64,000 nt of DNA from Corynebacterium sp. p3-SID1145 (lineage in GTDB: Bacteria > Actinomycetota > Actinomycetes > Mycobacteriales > Mycobacteriaceae): positions 110,411 to 174,410 of the forward strand of contig JALXXC010000006.1 of NCBI GenBank assembly GCA_025144245.1, in the 5' to 3' direction. Position 1 is the first letter of the stretch, and each line of letters opens with the position of its first letter. Below, piece after piece: positions 34,405-42,755 of the stretch. Below the pieces are notes generated by a model. The model did no database searches, was not told where the DNA came from, and saw nothing but the letters and a program-made list of their open reading frames with translations. Position numbers and translations under genes: made by a program.

Positions 34405-35316
34405 TCACTGGCCTCCTACAGGCTGCTCGTTGATCTGGGCTTGCTCGAGCAAGCCTGTTTCCACGCCCCATTGGGACAGAATGCGTCCATATTCGCCGGT
34501 ATCGATGAGGTGCTGCATTGCCGCGGCCATCGCAGGCCCGAGCTCCGAGCCTTTGGGCACGGCGAAGCCGTACGGTGCCGCGTCGAACATCTCGCCGATG
34601 AGCTCCAAATCCCCGTCGGAACGGTTGACCGCCCAGGCGGTGACGGGGGAGTCGGCGCTCAGCGCGTCGGCGCGCCCGACGAGCGCGGCGAGTGCCGCGT
34701 TGTCCGAAGTGTCGTACGCGAGGATTGTCAACGGGTTGCCCTCCTCCTCGCACTTTTCCGCCTTCGGCCGGAGATCGTCCGTTTCAGAAACGGTCGTGCG
34801 CTGCACGGAAACGGTGAGCCCGCAGGGATTCTCCGGGTCGACGCCGCTCCCGGGCTGGGATGCCCACTGGATGCCTGCGTACAGGAAGTTGACGAAGTCG
34901 AAGTTCTCTCGGCGCTCCTCGGAATCGGTGAACCCGGACATGCCTGCATCGAGCGTGCCCGCCTGCACCGCGGGCAGGATCATGGCGAAGTCCTGCTCCT
35001 GTGGGTCGTAGTCCAAGCCCATCACGCTGGCGACGGCGCGGCCGAGATCCATTTCCATTCCAATGAGGTTTCCCTCGGAGTCCTTGAACTCGAATGGGGC
35101 GAACGGGGGATTGGCGCCGACTGAGAGTTTTCCAGATGCTTGAATATCTTCCGGAACCATAGCGGCGATCTCGGGCACGGCGGCCGGAGTGATCTCCTCC
35201 CAGCCTTCCGGGTTTCCGCCCTCGGCATTGGTGACGCAGCCAGCGAGCATAGCCACAGGAATGAGGCTGGCGCACGCGGCGGCGGTCCTGGCACGGGTGA
35301 ACATAGCCGAAAGCAT
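34405..35316 (-). CDS. Polar amino-acid ABC transporter substrate-binding lipoprotein
   Basis: A 303-residue family 3 solute-binding protein. A lipobox MLAGC gives Cys27 as lipidation site. The mature protein has LSVGANPPFAPFEFKDSEGN, IGMEMDLGRAVA, MSGFTDSEERREN and a C-terminal ILSQWGVETG, all typical of amino-acid-binding proteins. ATG 35316 is chosen because GGGAG lies six bases upstream; ATG 35304 is the alternative. An 11-base palindrome (35313-35323) overlaps the start region. First gene of the importer operon. Confidence 0.88.
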   Translation of the reverse strand: MLSAMFTRARTAAACASLIPVAMLAGCVTNAEGGNPEGWEEITPAAVPEIAAMVPEDIQASGKLSVGANPPFAPFEFKDSEGNLIGMEMDLGRAVASVMGLDYDPQEQDFAMILPAVQAGTLDAGMSGFTDSEERRENFDFVNFLYAGIQWASQPGSGVDPENPCGLTVSVQRTTVSETDDLRPKAEKCEEEGNPLTILAYDTSDNAALAALVGRADALSADSPVTAWAVNRSDGDLELIGEMFDAAPYGFAVPKGSELGPAMAAAMQHLIDTGEYGRILSQWGVETGLLEQAQINEQPVGGQ

Positions 35317-35323
35317 ACTATGC
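35313..35323 (-). promoter_or_regulatory. Palindrome at the start of the amino-acid importer operon
   Basis: GCATA-C-TATGC is a perfect 11-base palindrome covering the spacer between the Shine-Dalgarno-like GGGAG and ATG 35316. It could serve as an operator or a weak -10 element. It is short, so chance is possible. Confidence 0.3.
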
Positions 35324-35333
35324 TCCCGCATGA

Positions 35334-35366
35334 AAAATTAAAAAGGCCACGCACGGGTGCGTGGCC
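35334..35366 (-). terminator. Rho-independent terminator after the small secreted-protein gene
   Basis: On the minus strand a GGCCACGCAC/GTGCGTGGCC stem (35345-35354 with 35357-35366; effective loop of four) is followed by TTTTTAATTTTT (complement of 35333-35344). It ends transcription of the gene at 35387-35764 just before the promoter region of the importer operon. Confidence 0.88.
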
Positions 35367-35386
35367 GAAAAAGACTGGATGGGAAA

Positions 35387-35764
35387 CTAACGCGGCATAT
35401 TCGCCATGACGATCTGGATAGCCTGTCCGATGATGGTGACACCAGCGGCGATGATGAGGTAGTTGATGATGGTCTGGGTGACCCCCTGGGAGCTCTGCTC
35501 GAGATCGCCGGAGAACATCAGCTTGTACGGCTTGAACATCATCTTCATGAAACCGGAGAAGGAATCCTCTTCCATAGAGGAAGCCTTGTCGGGGTCGAAG
35601 GCATTCTCGATGCCGCGGTTGATGGCATCGCTGGTCTCGTTCGCATCGGCGGCGGTGAAGCCCGCGGGGGCGGTGGCGGCCGTGGCCGTGGCGGGGGAGA
35701 CAGCCGGCACGGCGGAGAAGGCCAGAGAGAGGGCGAGAGCGGAGGAAGCAATCTTTTTACGCAT
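35387..35764 (-). CDS. Small secreted or membrane-anchored protein of unknown function
   Basis: A 125-residue protein. It has a cleavable export signal (RKK, then SSALALSLAFSAVPAVSPATA), a polar middle with NETSDAINRGIENAFDPDK, and a hydrophobic C-terminal helix (about 97-120, IINYLIIAAGVTIIGQAIQIV) that could anchor it or be amphipathic. It lacks Cys in the mature part. ATG 35764 is the first Met before the signal peptide, with AGAGGT upstream. It has its own terminator, so it is a single-gene unit. Not a family I recognise; it resembles small porin-like or envelope peptides only in size. Confidence 0.7.
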   Translation of the reverse strand: MRKKIASSALALSLAFSAVPAVSPATATAATAPAGFTAADANETSDAINRGIENAFDPDKASSMEEDSFSGFMKMMFKPYKLMFSGDLEQSSQGVTQTIINYLIIAAGVTIIGQAIQIVMANMPR

Positions 35765-35896
35765 GGCGGTGAGTGTACCTCTAGTTGAGGCGTTGAGGAA
35801 TTCGTGAATTGGCTGCCTGAAATGTGTAACGCTGCACGTAGAAGGGCCGATAGGGGCCTTATTGTCCGGCCAGTGGCGGCGGGTGCAACGGCTTAC

Positions 35897-35902
35897 TATA
35901 AT
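35897..35902 (+). promoter_or_regulatory. Consensus -10 box upstream of the cutinase gene
   Basis: TATAAT, preceded by TAC, lies about 75 bases before ATG 35978 and is the best -10 hexamer in the 213-base gap between the small secreted protein and the cutinase gene. No clear -35 is placed 16-18 bases upstream. Confidence 0.5.
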
Positions 35903-35977
35903 CACGATTCATCCAGATATTTCCCCGGGTGCGCACAGAGTTTGGGCTCTCCCGCTGAACCAAGGAGATGACTCTGC

Positions 35978-36910
35978 ATGCTGTGGAAGAAGATCGCCGC
36001 CACCGTCGCAGCCGCCGTCGGTCTCGCCGCCGCGGGTGCCGCACCGGCGGATGCGCAGGACCTGCGTTCGCTGATCGAGTCGCCGAACGTGAACAAGTGC
36101 GCCGATGAATTCCTGATCACCGTGCCCGGCGGCGGGAACACGGTTTCGTTCCTGCCGGAGAAATTCCCTGTGGGCCCGAAGGTCACCGAGGTGGCCACCG
36201 GAGTATTCAATGCCACCCGAGGCAGAGTGCAGCCGGTGTGGATCGCCTACAACGCCACGCCGTTCACGCTGTTGAGCTACAACGATTCCTCGAACCGCGG
36301 CTACTGGGAGGCCTCTGGCACGATGCGCCGCCTGGCGCGAATGTGCCCGAAGGCCACCTTCAGCATCACCGGCTACTCCGAGGGCGCCGACATCGGTTCG
36401 AAGCTGCTGAACAATATCGGTCACGGCCGCGGTCCAGTGTCCGCGAACCGCGTGAATTCCGCTCTGCTCATCTCCAACCCACACCTGGGCGACAACGGCG
36501 GCGCATTCACCGCCGGTGCCACGCGCATGAACCGCGGCGCGCTGGAGCCCCTCGAAGGCGGCTATGGCGAGCTCGGTCCGCGGGTTCTGGACATGTGCCG
36601 CTTGGACGACCCGATCTGCGCGCTTCCGCCGGAATGGCACAACCACGTCGACCCGTTCCTCCGCATGGCCACCCTCCGCGGCCAGGTCCCGGTCACCGAG
36701 TTCGCGGCAATCGTGGCCCGGCGCTCGCCGACGACGCTGCCGTTGGTTCTGAGCGTGTACAACCACGGGCAGTACGGTGGCCCGATGATTGGCGAGGGCA
36801 TCCAGTGGATTGTGTCCCGCCAGGCGCCGATCCGCAACGACCGGCCAGCAGGAGAGCGGGCGCAGGAAATCCCGCCGGCACCGGTGCCAGTGCCTGGACC
36901 GGTGCGCTAG
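35978..36910 (+). CDS. Cutinase-family secreted carboxylesterase
   Basis: A 310-residue serine esterase of the cutinase (CE5/Culp) family. The signal peptide ends near APADAQD. The nucleophile motif is GYSEGAD with Ser134 (GYSQG in most family members). Asp and His of the triad probably lie in CRLDDPIC and WHNHVDPF, and Cys pairs fit the conserved disulfides. Corynebacterial and mycobacterial Culps act on lipids or esters at the envelope. The Pro-rich tail (about 290-310) may sit in the wall. AAGGAG precedes ATG 35978. Family firm, substrate unknown. Confidence 0.88.
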   Translation: MLWKKIAATVAAAVGLAAAGAAPADAQDLRSLIESPNVNKCADEFLITVPGGGNTVSFLPEKFPVGPKVTEVATGVFNATRGRVQPVWIAYNATPFTLLSYNDSSNRGYWEASGTMRRLARMCPKATFSITGYSEGADIGSKLLNNIGHGRGPVSANRVNSALLISNPHLGDNGGAFTAGATRMNRGALEPLEGGYGELGPRVLDMCRLDDPICALPPEWHNHVDPFLRMATLRGQVPVTEFAAIVARRSPTTLPLVLSVYNHGQYGGPMIGEGIQWIVSRQAPIRNDRPAGERAQEIPPAPVPVPGPVR

Positions 36911-36917
36911 TCCTCCG

Positions 36918-38498
36918 CTAGTCGGCGTCGGCCTCCGGCAGGGGGCTCGAGGAAGTGTCTCCGCGGAGTCGCTTGATCACGTTCTCGGCGGAGATCAGGC
37001 ACATCGGCACACCGACACCGGGCAGCGTCGTCGCGCCCGCGTAGAGGAGGTTGTCCACCTTCCGCGAGGCATTGCGTCCGCGGAGAAACGCCGATTGCTT
37101 CAACGTGTGCGCGGGCCCGATCGCGCCGCCCGACCATGAGTTGTACCGCTCGGCGAAATCCGCTGGGCCGAGGTTGCGGCGCACGAGAATGCGGGACTCC
37201 AAGTCAGGGATGCCGCACCAGTGGGCGATCTGCGTGACCGCTACATCCGCGATCGCGTCCACGCGCGGGTCGGCATCACCGTGGTACGCGTCGCCGTGCC
37301 CCATATCCGGCGCTGCCGGGGTGGGAACGAGGACGAAGAGGTTCTCGCACCCGGCGGGGGCTGTGGAGGGGTCCGTCGCCGACGGCTTCGACATATAGAT
37401 TGAATGCGACGCATCCAGGGGGCGTGCCGGTTGCGGCCCGTCGAAGACAGCGGCGAAATCAGCCGACCAGTCATTGCTGAACAGCAGGTTGTGGTGCCGC
37501 AGCTGCGGCAGGTGCCCGTCGACGCCGAGCATCACCAGCACGCAGCTCAGCCCCGGATCGCGCGCGGCGAAATACCGCTCGTTGTACGTGCGCTTCTCCT
37601 CCGGCAGGAGACGGGTCTCGGTGAATTTCAGGTCGGCGGTGGACACCACGAGGTCGGCGGAGAGTTCCTCGGTACCCGCTCTGCCGGCACGCCGCACAAC
37701 AACACCCGTGGCGTGCCGCCCTCTGGTCCTGATCGCGGTGGCTTCGGTACCCAGCTGAATCGCCGCACCCTGCTCACGCGCGAGAGATTCCAGGGCGCGC
37801 ATCACCGCCGCGAATCCGCCTTGCGGGTACTTCACGCCCTGCACCAAATCTGTGTAGCTGAGCAAGTGGTACAGCGACGGTGTGCGCGCCGGATGCGAGG
37901 AGAGGAACACAGCCGGGTACGACAGGATCTGCCGCAAGCGCACATCAGAGAACCGCTTATCGACGAACCTTTCAAGCCCCACCCCCAACAGCTTGACCAA
38001 GGTGCTGTAGTTGGTCCGCACTTCCGGGGCGATGAATCCCGCCGGGGTTGAAAACGTGGTGTAGAGGAAGTACTTCAATGCCAACTCGTAGGTCTCCCGG
38101 GCGCTGCCGAGGTACTCAGCTAATTTCGCGCCGGCGCCAGGCTCCAGGGATTCAAAGAGCTCGATGGTGCGGGCGGGATCGGAGGGGACGTCGATAAGCC
38201 GCTCGCTTTCCGGGAACAAGCGGTAGGCGGGGGAGAGGTCGGCGAGCTCGAAGAAATCCGCGGTGCTCTTGCCGAAGAGCGCGAAGAAATGGTCGAATGC
38301 GTCCGGCATGAGGTACCAGGACGGGCCGGTGTCGAAGCGGAAACCGTCGACGGTGAGCTCGCCGGAGCGTCCGCCAATCTCGTCGATGCGGTCGATGACG
38401 GTCACTCCGTATCCTTCGCGGCCGAGTAGCGCCGCGGTGGCCAGACCGGACGCACCTGCACCGATGACGATCGCTGTGCGCTTGATGTCTGCGCTCAT
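36918..38498 (-). CDS. crtI: Phytoene desaturase (CrtI family)
   Basis: A 526-residue FAD-dependent carotenoid desaturase. The dinucleotide motif is AIVIGAGASGLATAALLG, with the typical IGGRSGELTVDGFRFDTGPS and, near the C-terminus, GATTLPGVGVPMCLISAENV. The enzyme introduces double bonds into phytoene to give lycopene or neurosporene. ATG 38498 overlaps the crtB stop (ATGA). The frame stays open upstream within crtB but that part is not CrtI-like. Third gene of phr-crtB-crtI. Confidence 0.92.
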   Translation of the reverse strand: MSADIKRTAIVIGAGASGLATAALLGREGYGVTVIDRIDEIGGRSGELTVDGFRFDTGPSWYLMPDAFDHFFALFGKSTADFFELADLSPAYRLFPESERLIDVPSDPARTIELFESLEPGAGAKLAEYLGSARETYELALKYFLYTTFSTPAGFIAPEVRTNYSTLVKLLGVGLERFVDKRFSDVRLRQILSYPAVFLSSHPARTPSLYHLLSYTDLVQGVKYPQGGFAAVMRALESLAREQGAAIQLGTEATAIRTRGRHATGVVVRRAGRAGTEELSADLVVSTADLKFTETRLLPEEKRTYNERYFAARDPGLSCVLVMLGVDGHLPQLRHHNLLFSNDWSADFAAVFDGPQPARPLDASHSIYMSKPSATDPSTAPAGCENLFVLVPTPAAPDMGHGDAYHGDADPRVDAIADVAVTQIAHWCGIPDLESRILVRRNLGPADFAERYNSWSGGAIGPAHTLKQSAFLRGRNASRKVDNLLYAGATTLPGVGVPMCLISAENVIKRLRGDTSSSPLPEADAD

Positions 38499-39388
38499 CG
38501 TGCCTTGCCTCCTGTTGCTTGGGCCGCCGCCTGGATGGTCAGCACCGCTTTGCGGTGGGCGGGCACGCTCAGCCGCTGAAGAGGCAGTCGGGCGGCCGGG
38601 GTCTGCTCGATCATGTCGGTCAGTTCCGTGAACAGATTGGTGGCGGCGAGCACCGCGGCGCGCACACGGATAGGCAGCAGCCCGACTGTGTCTCTCGCCG
38701 CCGCGAGATCGCCGCGGATCTCTGTGACGAGCGTGTCCTTCGCCTCCTCGTCCAGCTCTCCGGTGAGCTCCAGATGGGAGAAATAGGACCGTCCCAAATC
38801 TTCCGTGTCCTCGCCGAGATCGCGCAGGAAATTCACCTTCTGGAATGCTGCGCCGAGCCGCTGTGCCCCAACTTCGAGATCGGCGCGCCGCGCGGACGGC
38901 ATCTCGCTGTCCGCCAGGAAGACGTCGAGGCACAGCAGCCCGATGACCTCGGCGGAACCGTAGACGTAGTCGTCGAGCTCGGCGCGCGAATAACCGGCGT
39001 GGCCGAGGTCGCGCCGCATGGAGGCGAAGAATGCCGTGATGTGCTCTGCGCTGAACCCGCAGCGCCGTGCCGTGTGCGCGTAGGCGTGCAGGACCGGATC
39101 AGTGTGGAAAGGCTGCCCGGGGGCGGCGAGGACCTGGCGCTCGTAGTCGTCGAGAAGCTGCCCGACGTCCCGCGCGCCGGCAGCGCGGGCGGTGCCGTCG
39201 ACGATCTCGTCCGCGATGCGCACCACGGCGTACAGGTTGCGGATATCGCGGCGTTCCTGCGCAGGCAGCAGCCGGCTAGCCAGGTTGAAGCTGGTGGAGT
39301 ATTCGCCGATGACAGCGCGGGCGGCGGTATAGCTCATTGCGTCGTACCGCCGCAGCCAGTTGCTCATCCGCTGTGCCACGGTATTCAC
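38495..39388 (-). CDS. crtB: Phytoene synthase
   Basis: A 297-residue prenyl synthase that condenses two geranylgeranyl diphosphates to phytoene. The two Asp-rich motifs are DEIVD (first) and DLGED (second), with YVYGSAEVIGLLCL between them, and FQKVNFLRDLGED is diagnostic. GTG 39388 is used; in-frame GTG 39379 and ATG 39367 are alternatives. It starts 41 bases after the photolyase stop and overlaps crtI. Confidence 0.92.
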   Translation of the reverse strand: MNTVAQRMSNWLRRYDAMSYTAARAVIGEYSTSFNLASRLLPAQERRDIRNLYAVVRIADEIVDGTARAAGARDVGQLLDDYERQVLAAPGQPFHTDPVLHAYAHTARRCGFSAEHITAFFASMRRDLGHAGYSRAELDDYVYGSAEVIGLLCLDVFLADSEMPSARRADLEVGAQRLGAAFQKVNFLRDLGEDTEDLGRSYFSHLELTGELDEEAKDTLVTEIRGDLAAARDTVGLLPIRVRAAVLAATNLFTELTDMIEQTPAARLPLQRLSVPAHRKAVLTIQAAAQATGGKAR

Positions 39389-39429
39389 CCTAATCTGCCG
39401 AGGGCTGGGGCCAGGTCCCGGGGTCGGGC

Positions 39430-40920
39430 TCAGTTACGGATGTCGTCGTAGGCGGCCAGTGCTGATTTCCGTGATTCCTTCACATCCACCATCGGCTTCG
39501 GGTACAGCGGCGTGTGCCTCTCCGGCACCCACTGTGAGACGTAGACCCCGTGCGGATCCAATTTTTCCTCCTGTGTCAGCGGGTTGAACACACGGAAATA
39601 GGGCGCAGCATCGTCCCCGCAGCCGGCGACCCACTGCCAGTTGAACGGGTTGGACGCATAATCCGCATCCACCAGGGTGTCCCAGAACCACTCTTCGCCG
39701 TGGCGCCAATGAATACCGAGATTCTTTGTCAGCCAGCTGCCTGCCACCATCCGCACGCGGTTGTGCATGGTTCCGGTCGCCCACAACTCACGCATTCCGG
39801 CATCGACCAGCGGCACCCCCGTCATGCCCTCCTGCCACTGGGCGAGCTGAGCGAGATGCTGCCGCGCGTGCGCGTCGGGCTCCATGTCCGGATGGGCGAA
39901 AGCGCGTGTCGACGAACCCGGATCCGCATTCCCGCTCCACCCCCATGGGAATGCGTCGAACTGCCCGCGCACATTTGTTGTCGCCAGATCGGGTTGGTGG
40001 TAGAGCCTGTGCCAGGCGAAGTCACGCCACAACAGCTGGCGGAGAAAAGCCCATGCAACCGGGGATGCCGCCGGATGGATCTCCGCGAAGCGCGCCGTTT
40101 CCGACCACACGTACCCGGGGCTGATCTCACCGAAACGCAGGTGCGGCGACACCCCGGATGTCGCACCAGCCGAAGGAATGTCGCGGCCGAGCTTGTAGCC
40201 GCCACCGGCGGCGAGTCCGTCGAGGAAACTATGGAAGCGCTGCTGTGCGGCCGCTTCACCGGGGGAATTGTGCTCGGCCAGTGTGGTTGCCCATGCGGGC
40301 TCGTCGGTCTCAGGGCCGTCGATTAGAGCTGGATGGGCAAAATCAGCGGTGGCTCCCATGAGATCGGGAACGCCGAGGGGGCGAGGTGGATCGTCGGCAA
40401 GCATCTGCTGCGCCGAGGTGGCAAAGGGTGTGAATACCCGGTACGGCATTCCGCTTCCCGTCTGGACGAGCCACGGCTCAGTGAGAAGATAACCGGGATG
40501 GGAGTGCGCGGTGAAGCCGTTCCGGGTGAGCGAAGCTTTGAAGTCAGAGTCCACGGCCCGCAGGGGCGCGTGGTACCGCCGGTTCCAGTGCACGCCTGCG
40601 AGACCGTGGCGGCAGTCGATCTCCCGCGCCAGTTCCGGAACGATTCTGCGCGGGTCGCCGTGCGCGAAGAGCAGGGGCACCCCGCGCAGCGCTAGTGCCT
40701 CCCTCAGCTGTCCGAGACTTCTTTGCTGCCACCACCTAGCGGCTGCTCCAAGGCAGCGCGCGCCAGTATCGGTCTCGTCAACGAACAATCCGATCACCGG
40801 TCGTCCGTGCCGTGCGGCCTGGTCAAGCGCCGCGTTGTCCGTCAGGCGGAGATCGTTGCGGAACCACACCAGGGAGGCAGGTGCGGCGGCCGACGCCGGG
40901 GAATCAGCATTCTCGTGCAT
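39430..40920 (-). CDS. phr: Deoxyribodipyrimidine photolyase
   Basis: A 496-residue cryptochrome/photolyase-family flavoprotein that repairs cyclobutane pyrimidine dimers with blue light. The N-terminal antenna domain begins LVWFRNDLRLTDNAAL. The FAD-binding C-terminal half has the segments WRDFAWHRL, GMRELWATGTMHNRVRM, WRHGEEWFWDTLVDADYASN and NWQWVAG. Length is typical of CPD class I. First gene of an apparent light-protection operon with crtB and crtI. Confidence 0.94.
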   Translation of the reverse strand: MHENADSPASAAAPASLVWFRNDLRLTDNAALDQAARHGRPVIGLFVDETDTGARCLGAAARWWQQRSLGQLREALALRGVPLLFAHGDPRRIVPELAREIDCRHGLAGVHWNRRYHAPLRAVDSDFKASLTRNGFTAHSHPGYLLTEPWLVQTGSGMPYRVFTPFATSAQQMLADDPPRPLGVPDLMGATADFAHPALIDGPETDEPAWATTLAEHNSPGEAAAQQRFHSFLDGLAAGGGYKLGRDIPSAGATSGVSPHLRFGEISPGYVWSETARFAEIHPAASPVAWAFLRQLLWRDFAWHRLYHQPDLATTNVRGQFDAFPWGWSGNADPGSSTRAFAHPDMEPDAHARQHLAQLAQWQEGMTGVPLVDAGMRELWATGTMHNRVRMVAGSWLTKNLGIHWRHGEEWFWDTLVDADYASNPFNWQWVAGCGDDAAPYFRVFNPLTQEEKLDPHGVYVSQWVPERHTPLYPKPMVDVKESRKSALAAYDDIRN

Positions 40921-41192
40921 GGAACCAGACTAGGCGGGGGAGGCGTGGGCTCCGGTTTCCGGTCCGGACGGGGTGGGGCTGGACCGGACCGGCAAAAATT
41001 ATGGGCGAAAACCGAAAGTTGGGAAAGCCCTTGGTATATATTCAAGGAATCAATTTCATCCGCCGAGGGGTATGCCGGTTTAAATGCATATTCGTCGAAT
41101 CTCGCCGAGAAGACGTGGTGGAAAAATTCCACTATGCGTATTAAATCAGCTTCCTAAGGTGCGGTGAATCCGATGGATAGGGAGGCCCCGCA
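40921..41192 (+). promoter_or_regulatory. AT-rich region between phr and the symporter gene
   Basis: This 272-base gap is clearly more AT-rich than its surroundings. It carries a perfect 15-base palindrome, GTGGAA (41118-41123) AAA TTCCAC (41127-41132), about 60 bases before ATG 41193, and a TATTAAAT stretch just after it. GGGAGG lies before the ATG. The palindrome is a candidate operator for the symporter gene; no CDS is seen. Confidence 0.45.
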
Positions 41193-42755
41193 ATGGACGA
41201 CATCATCACTAGCCTCAACGACGTGATCTGGTCCAATTGGCTCGTGTATCTCTGCCTGGGCGCCGGGGTGTACTTCACCCTCGCGACTGTGTTCCTGCAG
41301 GTGCGTTGCTTCCCGGACATGATCCGGCAGCTGAAGGCCGGTGAGGATTCAGACGCCGGTATCTCCTCGCTGCAGTCGTTGATGATCTCGCTCGCCGGCC
41401 GAGTGGGCGTGGGCAATATCGCGGGTGTGGCCACGGCGATCGCTTTCGGCGGGCCAGGCGCGGTGTTCTGGATGTGGATCGTGGCGTTCCTCGGCTCCGC
41501 GACCTCGTACATCGAGTGTTGCCTGGCCCAGATCTACAAGGAGAAGGACCAGGACACGGGTGAATACCGCGGCGGGCCGGCCTACTACATCGAGAAGGCC
41601 TACCGCCACACGGCGGCGCGCCCCTTCGCGCTCGTCTACGCGATCGTCTTCGCTGTGCTGATGATCCTGGCCACCTCCTACTTCCTGCCGGGGGTTCAGG
41701 CCAACGGCGTCGCGACAGCGGTGGGGAATGCGTGGACGGTTCCCACATGGGTCACCGCGCTCGGGATGGTGGTGCTGTTGGGCATCATCGTCATCGGCGG
41801 TGTAAAGCGTATCGCCTGGTTCGCCACCATGGTGGTGCCGTTCATGGCAGGTATTTACATCCTCGTCGCCATCATTATCCTCTTCGTCAACGCCCCGCAG
41901 ATCCCCGAGGTCTTCGGCATGATCTTCCGCTCGGCTTTCGACAAGGAGGCGGCGTTCTCCGGTCTGCTCGGCTTCGCCATCCTGTGGGGCGTGAAGCGCG
42001 GAATCTACTCGAACGAGGCGGGGCAGGGCACCGGCCCGCAGTCCGCCGCGGCCGCGGAGGTCTCGCACCCAGCGAAGCAAGGCTTCGTGCAGGCATTCGC
42101 GGTGTACGTCGACACACTGCTCGTGTGCTCCGCGACGGCCTTCATCATCATCTCCACCGACATGTTCCGTGTGTACGAGGGCGGCAGTGATGAAGACAGC
42201 GTCGTGTACGCTGGCGCGATCGGCGATTCCGTCGAGGTCGGCCCCGGCTTCGTCCAATCCGCGCTTGATCTCTACACCTCGGGCCTCGGCGGCAGCTTCG
42301 TCGCGCTGGCTGTGCTGTTCTTCGCTTTCACCACGATCGTCGCCTACTACTACATGGCGGAGGTCAACTTCACCTACCTCAACCGCTGGATCAAGAGCGA
42401 GAAGATGCGCACGGTGGTCATCTGGTTCCTCCGCGTGCTCATCCTGGTTTCTGTGTGGGTCGGTGCGACCACAACGCCGGGCAACGCATGGGCGCTCGGC
42501 GACATCGGCGTCGGCACCACCGCATGGATGAATATTCTCGCCATCCTGGTCCTCCAGGTTCCCGCGCTGAAATGCCTGTGGGATTACCGCCGCCAGAAGA
42601 AAGCTGGCCGCGAGCCGCAGTTCGACCCGGAGGCTCTCGGCATCAAGAACGCGGACTTCTGGGTGGAGCGGAAGGCGGCCATGGTCGCCGATGGCACATG
42701 GCACGAAGCGTCGCTTGTCGACGGCACCCCGGCTCCCGAAGCACCCCGCACCTAG
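41193..42755 (+). CDS. Sodium/alanine (AGCS) symporter
   Basis: A 520-residue membrane transporter of the alanine-or-glycine:cation symporter family. Family motifs: LMISLAGRVGVGNIAGVATA near residue 65, the GGPGAVFWMW segment, and GIYSNEAGQGTGPQSAAAAE. About 11 membrane segments with the LeuT-type fold. The C-terminal 60 residues are cytoplasmic and charged. Likely imports alanine or glycine with Na+; in corynebacteria one such protein is linked to alanine uptake. The stop shares CTAG (42752-42755) with the convergent MFS gene. Confidence 0.92.
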   Translation: MDDIITSLNDVIWSNWLVYLCLGAGVYFTLATVFLQVRCFPDMIRQLKAGEDSDAGISSLQSLMISLAGRVGVGNIAGVATAIAFGGPGAVFWMWIVAFLGSATSYIECCLAQIYKEKDQDTGEYRGGPAYYIEKAYRHTAARPFALVYAIVFAVLMILATSYFLPGVQANGVATAVGNAWTVPTWVTALGMVVLLGIIVIGGVKRIAWFATMVVPFMAGIYILVAIIILFVNAPQIPEVFGMIFRSAFDKEAAFSGLLGFAILWGVKRGIYSNEAGQGTGPQSAAAAEVSHPAKQGFVQAFAVYVDTLLVCSATAFIIISTDMFRVYEGGSDEDSVVYAGAIGDSVEVGPGFVQSALDLYTSGLGGSFVALAVLFFAFTTIVAYYYMAEVNFTYLNRWIKSEKMRTVVIWFLRVLILVSVWVGATTTPGNAWALGDIGVGTTAWMNILAILVLQVPALKCLWDYRRQKKAGREPQFDPEALGIKNADFWVERKAAMVADGTWHEASLVDGTPAPEAPRT

